From Bacteroidia bacterium (GTDB lineage Bacteria; Bacteroidota; Bacteroidia; J057), in the NCBI GenBank assembly GCA_033391075.1, contig JAWPMV010000001.1, positions 248,001 through 312,000 of the forward strand: a stretch of DNA of 64,000 bases, in the 5' to 3' direction. Made by a program: the position numbers and the translations under genes. Positions 44,596 through 54,335 of this stretch are shown here, in pieces. The number at the start of each line of letters is the position of its first letter. The stretch's first letter is position 1. The notes below the pieces were generated by a model. It saw only the letters and a list, made by a program, of their open reading frames with translations, did no database searches and was not told where the DNA came from.

Positions 44596-46125
44596 ATGTT
44601 TTTACCCCACCCATTCAAACGTATAGGGCTACTGATCTATCTATACCTGGGAATGCTTCCATGGAGTTTAGCGGAATTACCCTCCAATTATGAGGACTAT
44701 GATGTAAACTTCTACGAATTGGAGATCAAACTTGATTCCAAGTACGAACGCATTGCCGGAACCAGTCAAATTCAATTCAAAGCCCTGAGGAATATCGGAT
44801 TCATTCAATTGGATCTGGAACCTTTTATGGAGGTCGCCTCCGTTCGTTACAAAGGCCAAAATCTACGATTTGATCATCGAGACGGCAGATTGCGGCTGAG
44901 CTTTGGTCGGCAATTGCGGGCAAATTCTGAGCATGAGGTGAGTATCGTTTTTTATGGAGCTCCGGGAATCAGTGAAAGTGTCATGTATACCGGAGGGATA
45001 CTTTGGGACAAGGACCCTATCGGAAAAGACCTCATTGTGACAAGAAAAGGGAGTAAAGGAACAGGAATCTGGTGGCCACATAAATATGATCCCCGAGATC
45101 CGGCGGAGGGTATGAATTTTTCTATCATATACCCGAGAGAGGTTTCTGTAACAGCTCCCGGAAGATTGAAAAATATTCGCCTGTTACCGGGCGAGTTTAA
45201 ACGATGGACCTATGCATATGATCATGAAGTGCATGCTGGTTCGGTTGAATTTGGGATCGGAAATATCCTTCGTGCCAGAAGCAATTATCAAGGGCAATCC
45301 GGAAGTCATGAATTGACAGCTTATACGGTACCCGGCCAATATAATTTTGCCCTGGGAAGACTTAAAAAAGTGCAGGAAATCCTCGCCTTTATGGAGAATT
45401 ATTTTGGAGAATATCCCTACTGGGATCGAGGTTTTCATCTGTTTGAAGCCGGATTTTTCTCCACTAAAAGCCGGGAAGTGTATGGTGGCTATCAGGATGT
45501 TCAGCAAACAGAGGCCTGGTTATTTGATGTAATCGTGACGGATTGGCTGGGACGCTCTTTGATGGAGGAAGGGGAAAAGGATCTCTGGATGCTCAATATG
45601 TTTAAGCGATATTGCGAAAGTCTGTATGTAAGCCATTTGAAGGGAGAGAGTGAAGGAATAAAGTACTTACAGGCAAAGAAAACGGAATCTCGCTATCAAA
45701 GTGCCTGGGTATTGCATGGCTTGAGGAGAACCCTGGACGACGAACAATTATGGTGGGAGATGCTACGAACGCTCTTTTCCAATTATCGCAGCAATGTCAT
45801 CAATTCCGAAGATCTTTATGCTCACTTATATGCGACCCTCGGGCCGGAAAATCAATATTACTGGACCCAGTATTTTCAACTAAATCAAGTTCCCGTTTTA
45901 GAACTCAAAACCAAACGAAAAGGGAAAAAGATGGCAATTAGTTATCGTTGGGATAGTGGAGTTCCGGGTTTTGAGTTGCCGATCGACCTTTGGATATTTG
46001 ATGAGAAGTATCGCCTTTCCCCCAATGAAACCTGGCAAGTCTTCAATAGTAAAAAAGTTTCGGAGAAACACATCAATGTAGAGAATCCTCTGGGGCTATT
46101 TGAGGTGAGAAGAGGGAAGATGTAG
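44596..46125 (+). CDS. M1-type peptidase-like protein without the zinc site
   Basis: A 509-residue exported protein. The N-terminal part (residues about 33-200) is the M1 aminopeptidase saddle domain: VNFYELEIKLDSKYERIAGTS, IQLDLEPFMEVASVRYKG, VSIVFYGAPG, WWPHKYDPRDPAEG. Where active M1 enzymes carry HExxH, this protein has VIVTDWLGRSL (T315, D316). The downstream NEGF glutamate is also lost, although the preceding DLW is kept. The GxMEN exopeptidase motif is replaced by STKSREVYGG. All three zinc ligands are therefore absent and catalysis is not expected. It may bind peptides or act as a structural paralogue. It is 39 bases downstream of the OmpA gene and could share its transcript. Confidence 0.82.
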   Translation: MFLPHPFKRIGLLIYLYLGMLPWSLAELPSNYEDYDVNFYELEIKLDSKYERIAGTSQIQFKALRNIGFIQLDLEPFMEVASVRYKGQNLRFDHRDGRLRLSFGRQLRANSEHEVSIVFYGAPGISESVMYTGGILWDKDPIGKDLIVTRKGSKGTGIWWPHKYDPRDPAEGMNFSIIYPREVSVTAPGRLKNIRLLPGEFKRWTYAYDHEVHAGSVEFGIGNILRARSNYQGQSGSHELTAYTVPGQYNFALGRLKKVQEILAFMENYFGEYPYWDRGFHLFEAGFFSTKSREVYGGYQDVQQTEAWLFDVIVTDWLGRSLMEEGEKDLWMLNMFKRYCESLYVSHLKGESEGIKYLQAKKTESRYQSAWVLHGLRRTLDDEQLWWEMLRTLFSNYRSNVINSEDLYAHLYATLGPENQYYWTQYFQLNQVPVLELKTKRKGKKMAISYRWDSGVPGFELPIDLWIFDEKYRLSPNETWQVFNSKKVSEKHINVENPLGLFEVRRGKM

Positions 46126-46142
46126 AAAATGCAAACTTAGGG

Positions 46143-46247
46143 GTCATCCTGAGACTTAGCTAGCGCGGAAGGGCCTTGCATTTTATTCGCGTAGAATGCT
46201 TGATCTCGCAAGGCAAAAAGCAACTCCCTTCCAAAGTTTGAAATGAC
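46143..46247. repeat. Nested palindromic element of the GTCATCCTGAG type
   Basis: Outer arms GTCATCCTGAGACT and GGAAGGG (left) pair with CCCTTCC and AAGTTTGAAATGAC (right). An inner stem CCTTGC/GCAAGG at 46174 and 46208 encloses a further GCATT/GAATGC hairpin. It lies between two plus-strand genes and resembles dispersed intergenic repeats of many Bacteroidota. Confidence 0.6.
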
Positions 46248-46349
46248 TTGATGTTTAGGGCTGCTCTTTTTCCCATTTACTTATTCCCCCTTATTTCCTA
46301 TCCTTGCACCTGGCACTTTAGCAGCTAAATCTTGGCAAGACTTTTTCAT

Positions 46350-47612
46350 ATGGGCTCCGAATTCTGGAAGCAGGTGTTAACCCTCCTGAGTGGTTCCCTA
46401 TTGGCCCAGATCATTAGCGTAGCCTTCTTGCCCATCTTGTCTCGCCTCTACCTGCCCGAAGCATTTGGAGTATTTGGCTTTTTTATCGCAGCTGTTGCTG
46501 TGGTCGTGGTGGTCATAAATGGAGGATATGAACTTACCATCATGTTGCCGGAAAAGGAATCCGATGCAGATTTGCTGACAAGTCTGAGTTTTCGCCTGGC
46601 ACATATCATAAGCTTTGTTCTTTTGATCCTCCTCCTACTTTTGGGGAAAGCAATCTTAAGTTGGGCCGAATTAGAAAGTTTGAATCTCTGGCATTTGCTG
46701 CTTCCTCTCAGCATTTGGATGGAAGGGATTTCACAGGCATTGAGTTTTCGTTTAAACAGGGCAAAAGCCTATCGGGCATTATCCATAGCCAAACTCCTTC
46801 GATCTATCCTGACGGCTCTGCTGAGCCTGGGATTGGCATTTGTCTTTGAAGGATTTGAAGGGCTATTGCTTGGGTTTATGGTCGGACAGGCAGCTATGTT
46901 GATATATACCTATGTCTACTTTGTCCAAAAAATACCGACCCATAAAACTGAAAATGAGCAAGCTTCTCTAAAAAGTATCGCCACTCTCTACAAAGACTTT
47001 CCTCGCTATTCCGTTCTGAGTGCCTTAATGAATACAGCTAGCAAGCACCTGCCTTTCTTTCTGCTTCCTCGCCTTTTCAATACAAATGTGAGTGGTCAGT
47101 TTAGTAAATCCGATCGGGTCTTGAATATTCCGGCGGTTTTGCTGAGCATGTCGATTGGCAGGGTGTATTTTGAGAAAGCTAGTAGAGCGGCAGAAAACAG
47201 GGAAGAGGAATTGGCTCAGCTTACCAAAGATACCTTCCTGCGACTTTTACTCCTGGCCATTCCTTTTTTGGGAATCATCATGCTTTGGGGACCAGAGCTC
47301 TTTAGTTTTGTATTGGGGGAAGCCTGGGGAATGGCCGGAGAATATGCCCGCTGTATTATGCCCTGGATGTTTATGGTGTTTATTGCCTCTCCCTTGTCCT
47401 ATCTGATCGATATCAAGCGTAAATTGAAGATATTCTTAACCTTCAATATTCTCCTTTTTTTGGTACGCCTTGCAGCTCTTTTGATAGGTGCTCAATACCT
47501 GGATGATATAGGCACTATGTGGGCTTTTGGTTTAAGTGGAGCTGCAATGGTATTTCTACAATTGATCTATCTGCTGTATTTAGGAGGAGTATTCAGGCGA
47601 AAGTCGCATTAA
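46350..47612 (+). CDS. Polysaccharide flippase (Wzx/MATE-like)
   Basis: The ATG at 46350 is preferred over an upstream TTG, giving 420 residues. Twelve or so hydrophobic segments are visible, starting LTLLSGSLLAQIISVAFLPIL and RLYLPEAFGVFGFFIA, the typical opening of the polysaccharide_synt / Wzx family (PST, MOP superfamily). LFNTNVSGQFSKSDRVLNIP fits the conserved loop of the middle. These proteins flip lipid-linked oligosaccharides across the inner membrane for capsule, O-antigen or exopolysaccharide assembly. No glycosyltransferase genes lie beside it, so its glycan is unknown. Its stop codon overlaps the stop codon of convergent pdxH within a single TTAA. Confidence 0.87.
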   Translation: MGSEFWKQVLTLLSGSLLAQIISVAFLPILSRLYLPEAFGVFGFFIAAVAVVVVVINGGYELTIMLPEKESDADLLTSLSFRLAHIISFVLLILLLLLGKAILSWAELESLNLWHLLLPLSIWMEGISQALSFRLNRAKAYRALSIAKLLRSILTALLSLGLAFVFEGFEGLLLGFMVGQAAMLIYTYVYFVQKIPTHKTENEQASLKSIATLYKDFPRYSVLSALMNTASKHLPFFLLPRLFNTNVSGQFSKSDRVLNIPAVLLSMSIGRVYFEKASRAAENREEELAQLTKDTFLRLLLLAIPFLGIIMLWGPELFSFVLGEAWGMAGEYARCIMPWMFMVFIASPLSYLIDIKRKLKIFLTFNILLFLVRLAALLIGAQYLDDIGTMWAFGLSGAAMVFLQLIYLLYLGGVFRRKSH

Positions 47613-48256
47613 GGCGCCAGTCTGGCTGTTTCCCAACTATCAGCCTCTTTTTTGTAGATGATGCGGTCGTGTAATCGGCTTTTCCTTCCCTGCCAGAACT
47701 CAAAATAGTCGGGGATCAATTTATATCCACCCCAATACTCAGGACGGGGAAACTTCTCTTCCTCGGAGAACTTATCCTCAAAAGCTTTTACCCTTTCTTC
47801 CAAAACAGCTCTATCCGCTATTTCCTGACTTTGTGGAGAGGCCCAGGCTCCGATTCTACTTCCTCTCCCTCTTTGTTGAAAATAACTATCCGAATTTTCG
47901 GGCCTAGCCTTTTCTACTTTGCCTTCAATCCGAATTTGTCTTTCCATGCTTTCCCAGAAGAAAGTAAGAGCCGCATAGGGGTTCTCAGCCAGTTCCTTCC
48001 CTTTTCTGCTTTCATAATTGGTGTAAAAGAAGAGTCCTTCTTTCCCAAATCCCTTAAGCAGGACAACCCGTTGAGAGGGTCTACCTTCAGAAACCGTAGC
48101 AAGGATCATGGCATTGACTTCCTTGACCTTGGCTTCATCTGCTTGTTTAAACCAATCTTCAAACTGCTGAAAAGGATCAGGATTGACCATAGACTCATCC
48201 AATTGGTCTTTGCCATAATCCAGTCGCATATCGGGAAGCTTATTGCTGATTGACAT
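47609..48256 (-). CDS. pdxH: Pyridoxamine 5'-phosphate oxidase
   Basis: A 215-residue FMN enzyme that oxidises pyridoxine or pyridoxamine 5'-phosphate to pyridoxal 5'-phosphate, the last step of vitamin B6 cofactor formation. Family signatures are RVVLLKGFGKEGLFFYTNYESRKG, AALTFFWESMERQIRIEG, SYFQQRGRGSRIGAWASPQS, and the C-terminal FEFWQGRKSRLHDRIIY with the phosphate- and FMN-binding Arg residues. Length matches the family. It is divergent from cutA with only 23 bases between start codons, so their promoters must overlap coding sequence or each other. Confidence 0.97.
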   Translation of the reverse strand: MSISNKLPDMRLDYGKDQLDESMVNPDPFQQFEDWFKQADEAKVKEVNAMILATVSEGRPSQRVVLLKGFGKEGLFFYTNYESRKGKELAENPYAALTFFWESMERQIRIEGKVEKARPENSDSYFQQRGRGSRIGAWASPQSQEIADRAVLEERVKAFEDKFSEEEKFPRPEYWGGYKLIPDYFEFWQGRKSRLHDRIIYKKEADSWETARLAP

Positions 48257-48279
48257 AGGAAATTATTTATATTGCTTCA

Positions 48280-48606
48280 ATGGAAGCCCGTTTTATTTAC
48301 ATCACCTGCAAAGATAAAACAGAAGCACTTAGTATTGGAAGACTTTTGTTAGTTGAGAACCTGATTGCCTGTGCAAATGTTATTGAAGGGATGACTTCTA
48401 TTTATCGATGGGAAGCTAAAGTTGTGGAGGATTCGGAGGTCATTTTGATCGCCAAATCAGAAGCTTCCAAAGTCCCGGAACTGATAGAGAAAGTAAAAAC
48501 TGCGCATTCTTATAAGATTCCTTGTGTCGTCTCTTTGCCAATAAAAGAAGGCAATCCTGACTATATTGCCTGGATCGGAGACGAATTGCAGATCGAAAGC
48601 AAATAA
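48280..48606 (+). CDS. cutA: CutA divalent-cation tolerance protein
   Basis: A 108-residue protein of the CutA family, which forms very stable ferredoxin-fold trimers. Typical blocks are FIYITCKDKTEALSIGRLLL, LIACANVIEGMTSIYRWEAKV, ILIAKSEASKVPELIEKV and HSYKIPCVVSLPIKEGNPDYI. CutA binds copper and other divalent metals and is linked to metal tolerance, though its exact role is debated. The GNAT gene starts 5 bases after its stop codon, so the two form an operon. Confidence 0.95.
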   Translation: MEARFIYITCKDKTEALSIGRLLLVENLIACANVIEGMTSIYRWEAKVVEDSEVILIAKSEASKVPELIEKVKTAHSYKIPCVVSLPIKEGNPDYIAWIGDELQIESK

Positions 48607-48611
48607 TACCT

Positions 48612-49085
48612 ATGATACAAATTCGAAAAGGAGGACCGGAGGATATTTCCGCCGCCTTTAATCTGGTCAAAGAACTGGCCATTTTTGAAAAAGCTCCCGA
48701 ACAAGTAATTACTTCAGAAAAGATATATACCGAAGATGCCTTTGGAGGAGATAATCCCTGGTTTGAATTCTTTGTAGCCGAAGAGGAAAAAGCCGGTATT
48801 GTCGGCGTTTCAATTTTCTATTTTGGATACTCAACCTGGAAAGGGCGTATGCTCTATTTGGATGATTTGGTAATCGATGAAGCGCATCGTCGAAAAGGCA
48901 TAGGAAAAATGCTGCTGGATCGAATGGTAGCTTATGGCAAGGAAAAAGGAGTCAAGCAAATGCGTTGGCAAGTTCTCGACTGGAATACGCCTGCCATAAA
49001 GCTCTATGAGAAAGTAGGAGCTTCCATCGAAGATGAGTGGTTGGATTGTAAGCTTTCGAAGGAGCAGCTGGAGGCTTGGGAATAG
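48612..49085 (+). CDS. GNAT-family N-acetyltransferase (diamine acetyltransferase-like)
   Basis: A 157-residue acetyl-CoA-dependent acetyltransferase. The acetyl-CoA loop is DEAHRRKGIGKML (Q/R-x-x-G-x-G/A type), preceded by GRMLYLDDLVID, and the C-terminus has WQVLDWNTPAIKLYEKVGAS. IRKGGPEDISAAFNLVKELA at the start and FFVAEEE resemble spermidine/spermine N1-acetyltransferases. It may acetylate polyamines or another amine. Co-transcribed with cutA. An octamer array follows 5 bases after the stop codon. Confidence 0.9.
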   Translation: MIQIRKGGPEDISAAFNLVKELAIFEKAPEQVITSEKIYTEDAFGGDNPWFEFFVAEEEKAGIVGVSIFYFGYSTWKGRMLYLDDLVIDEAHRRKGIGKMLLDRMVAYGKEKGVKQMRWQVLDWNTPAIKLYEKVGASIEDEWLDCKLSKEQLEAWE

Positions 49086-49089
49086 AGAA

Positions 49090-49164
49090 GTGTTTTAGTG
49101 CGGTAGAGTTGTAGTTTGCTTCGATTAAGCCAACAACAACTGCAACACTACAAAACTATAACAC
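49090..49164. repeat. Octamer hairpin before the S46 peptidase (element 10)
   Basis: GTGTT at 49090, then degenerate units on the same grid at 49098, 49106 and 49114; AACAC or AAAAC at 49144, 49152 and 49160. The GTGTT arm begins 5 bases after a stop codon. The arms fold into an imperfect stem and may end the cutA-GNAT transcript. Confidence 0.65.
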
Positions 49165-49234
49165 CTCTTCCCATTTTTCGCCGTTCTCGATGGCTCTTTG
49201 GCAGAAAAGCATAGGCCATAGCCTATACTTTTTG

Positions 49235-49242
49235 TATCTTCG
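49235..49242 (+). promoter_or_regulatory. -7-like box before S46 peptidase
   Basis: TATCTTCG matches TAnnTTTG at all but one position. It lies 93 bases before the ATG, implying a long leader. No clear -33 element was found. Confidence 0.35.
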
Positions 49243-49335
49243 GCAGATTTTATCGTCTAATTATATAAAAGAGAGCAACTTACCTATTAGAGCATTGCTC
49301 GCGTTTAAAACACAGATAAACAAATCTCTAAACTT

Positions 49336-51720
49336 ATGATGAAAAAGTTCTTAGCCGGCATATTTGTATTGAGCCTGCTTATGGGTCAATCCATTTTTGC
49401 CCAGGAAAATCCTACTCAACTTCGTACCAAATCTGATAATGACGGGATGTGGTTACCGCTAAAAGCGGCGGAGTTGAATTTTGAGGATATGAAGAAGATT
49501 GGGTTCGCACTCCCTGCAGATGAAATATACAATGAAAATAAAGCGAGTCTGGAAGACGGGATCGTTAAGCTGAATGGCGGAAGTTGTACTGCAGAAATGA
49601 TCTCTTCTAAAGGTCTCATGTTAACCAATCATCACTGTGCTTATGATGCAATTGCTGCATTGAGTAGTGAAAATGATGACTACCTTACGGATGGTTTTTG
49701 GGCTTACAAGATGGAAGAGGAATTGCCTGTTGAAGGAGGATCCGCTTCTTTCCTGATTCGTTCCGAAGATGTAACGGCTCAGTTGATTGGTGAAGACGGA
49801 GAGCCTGTTGATGATATCGACGCCAAAATGGAAGAGATCATCCAGGAAGCCATGGATGGGAAAGATCCCGAATTTTATGAAGCAACTATCGAAGAAATGT
49901 TTCACGGAAGTGAGATGTACCTCTTCGTTTATAAAACTTATACAGACATCCGTTTGGTAGGTGCTCCTCCTTCTTCTATCGGAAAATTTGGAGGAGATAC
50001 CGACAACTGGATGTGGCCACGTCAAACGGGAGACTTCTCCTTGCTACGTGTATATGCGAGTGCTGATGGAGAAAACAATCCTGCAGCATATTCTCGCGAT
50101 AATGTGCCTTATCAGCCAGATCATCATTTCCCCATCTCTTTGAAAGGGGTTGATGAGTTTGATTATTCCATGATCATGGGATATCCCGGAACGACTACCC
50201 GTTACCTGACTTCTTCTGCCGTACAAATGGCAGTAGACCAAAGCAATGCGGATATGTCTCGTCTATTGGGAATCAGAGCGAAAGCGATGAAGGCCGAAAT
50301 GGATAAAAGTGATGCAGTACGGATTGCGATGGCTTCCGATTATGCAAGCATCATGAATTATTATAAATACTTACTGGGACAAACTACCATGATGAATCGC
50401 TATGATGTGGTAGGCGAAAAGAAAGCAGAAGAAGCTGAGTTCCAGGCATGGGTAGATGTTGATCCGGATAGAAAGAACAAATATGGCGGCGTTCTCAAAG
50501 AGATCGATGAGCTGCATGAAGGATATAAAGATGCTGAGCGCTTCATGAATTACCTGAACTATGGCGCCTTCCAGTCTCCGGTTGTGATTTATGCCTATCA
50601 ATTCAATCCTGTATTGGGGGCTATCATGTCAGGAGATGAAGCTGCCAAAGGAGAGGCTATCGAAAATGCGAGAGCCGGAATGGATGATCACTTTGGTTCG
50701 ATCAATGAAACCCTTGAGAAAAGAGCCATGACAGAAATGCTGGTGAGCTTCTATCGCGATATGCCTGAAAATCTACAACCTGGATTTATTGCACAAATCG
50801 CTTCTACACCAGTTGAACTGAAAATGGAAGATTTGCCTCCTCCTCCGCCTATGGAATTTGAGGAAGAAGCATCCAAAAAGAAGAAGAAAAAGAAAAAGAA
50901 GAAAAAGAAGAAAAAGGGTAAAACAGCCATGGCCAGTGCAGAGGTGCCAGAGCCCGTAAAGGATATGGCTCCTGAGCCTGTTAAGGCAATGGTAGAGAAA
51001 ACACCCGAAGAGAATATTGCTAACTGGGTAGATGATGCTTTTGCGACTTCTATTTTTGCGGACAAAGATCGCTTTTCAGCTTTCCTTGATAATCCTGATG
51101 TAGAAGCTGTTCAAAATGATCCTTTTATGGGCATGCTGGGTGAAATGATCGGAACTTTCCGTAACAAATTTGCCCTGCCTTACCAGAGCTTTGAATTCAA
51201 GATCAACGAACTACGTAAAACCTATGTAGAAGGAATGAGAGAAAAAGATGCGGAGATGGCTTATTATCCGGATGCAAACTCGACCATGCGTATGACCTAT
51301 GGTCGCATCCTGGCTTATGAACCACGTGATGGCGTATTCTACAACTATTACACGACCCTTGATGGAGTAATGGAAAAAGAAGATCCTTCCAGCGAGGAGT
51401 TTGTTGTTCCTGCGAAGTTGAAAGAACTTTGGGAGAAAAAGGATTATGGACAGTATGCCAATGAGAATGGTGAGCTGGTAACCTGTATCCTGAGTAATAA
51501 TGATATTACTGGTGGTAACTCCGGTTCTCCTCTGCTAAATGGAAATGGAGAAATGATTGGAGTGGCCTTTGACGGCAACTGGGAATCCATGGCGAGTGAT
51601 ATCCATATCTTCCCCCAATTCAATCGTACGATCTCTGTAGATATTCGCTACGTATTGTTTATTATTGACAAGTTTGCAGGCGCAAGTCGTCTGATCGAAG
51701 AAATGGATATCCGGAAATAA
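49336..51720 (+). CDS. S46-family dipeptidyl-peptidase, DPP7-like
   Basis: A 794-residue exported serine peptidase with signal peptide ending near FAQ. The double chymotrypsin-fold triad is visible: H100 in TNHHCAYD, the Asp within GGDTDNWMWPR (about 221-223), and S729 in GGNSGSP. The residue 18 positions after the Ser is Gly (G747), as in DPP7, which prefers hydrophobic or aliphatic P1 residues; DPP11 has Arg there. It removes dipeptides from peptide N-termini in the periplasm for amino-acid feeding. It is about 75 residues longer than usual because of an insertion near residues 500-560: PPPPP, an acidic patch, fourteen consecutive Lys (514-527), then an Ala/Pro/Glu stretch. Confidence 0.95.
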   Translation: MMKKFLAGIFVLSLLMGQSIFAQENPTQLRTKSDNDGMWLPLKAAELNFEDMKKIGFALPADEIYNENKASLEDGIVKLNGGSCTAEMISSKGLMLTNHHCAYDAIAALSSENDDYLTDGFWAYKMEEELPVEGGSASFLIRSEDVTAQLIGEDGEPVDDIDAKMEEIIQEAMDGKDPEFYEATIEEMFHGSEMYLFVYKTYTDIRLVGAPPSSIGKFGGDTDNWMWPRQTGDFSLLRVYASADGENNPAAYSRDNVPYQPDHHFPISLKGVDEFDYSMIMGYPGTTTRYLTSSAVQMAVDQSNADMSRLLGIRAKAMKAEMDKSDAVRIAMASDYASIMNYYKYLLGQTTMMNRYDVVGEKKAEEAEFQAWVDVDPDRKNKYGGVLKEIDELHEGYKDAERFMNYLNYGAFQSPVVIYAYQFNPVLGAIMSGDEAAKGEAIENARAGMDDHFGSINETLEKRAMTEMLVSFYRDMPENLQPGFIAQIASTPVELKMEDLPPPPPMEFEEEASKKKKKKKKKKKKKKGKTAMASAEVPEPVKDMAPEPVKAMVEKTPEENIANWVDDAFATSIFADKDRFSAFLDNPDVEAVQNDPFMGMLGEMIGTFRNKFALPYQSFEFKINELRKTYVEGMREKDAEMAYYPDANSTMRMTYGRILAYEPRDGVFYNYYTTLDGVMEKEDPSSEEFVVPAKLKELWEKKDYGQYANENGELVTCILSNNDITGGNSGSPLLNGNGEMIGVAFDGNWESMASDIHIFPQFNRTISVDIRYVLFIIDKFAGASRLIEEMDIRK

Positions 51721-51742
51721 TCGGATTACATATATAAGAATT

Positions 51743-51780
51743 ACAAAAAGGCACAAGGCACAGGCTTTGTGCCTTTTTGT
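51743..51780 (+). terminator. Rho-independent terminator after S46 peptidase
   Basis: ACAAAAAGGCACAA and its perfect complement TTGTGCCTTTTTGT form a 14-base stem with a 10-base loop, 23 bases after the stop codon. The A-tract and T-tract make it work in both directions. Confidence 0.9.
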
Positions 51781-51806
51781 ATATAAGAAATAGACTGGCC
51801 TCTTAA

Positions 51807-54116
<2,310 letters not shown>

Positions 54117-54130
54117 AAAAAATGATGAAG

Positions 54131-54168
54131 ATCCGGCAGTCGAGTTCATCGGTCTGCCGGATTTTTTT
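54131..54168 (+). terminator. Rho-independent terminator after icd
   Basis: ATCCGGCAG pairs perfectly with CTGCCGGAT and is followed by a run of seven T. It begins 15 bases after the stop codon. Confidence 0.92.
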
Positions 54169-54298
54169 CATAGAAAAATTGCCTGTAAGACGAGATTATT
54201 TACCAATATTGGGTTCAATTTCGTTATTCCGAAAGGCTTTGTAATAAAGAGGGGCTTAAATCGACCTATTTAAGGGTTTACTATCCCGATGGAATTTT

Positions 54299-54306
54299 TA
54301 ACTTTG
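54299..54306 (+). promoter_or_regulatory. Consensus -7 box before signal peptidase gene
   Basis: TAACTTTG is an exact match to the Bacteroidota -7 consensus TAnnTTTG, 29 bases before the ATG at 54336. The -33 TTTG partner is weak. Confidence 0.55.
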
Positions 54307-54335
54307 CATACTCTCATCATTATCAACTAAAATAC

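Noticed and set aside
9426-49164. Octamer arrays as telomere-like or simple microsatellites
   Set aside because: Fillers differ from unit to unit while the 8-base phase is kept, and arrays are short and oriented with respect to genes; ordinary slippage would give identical units.
49336-51720. DPP11-type (acidic) specificity for the S46 enzyme
   Set aside because: The position 18 residues after the catalytic Ser is Gly, as in DPP7, not Arg.
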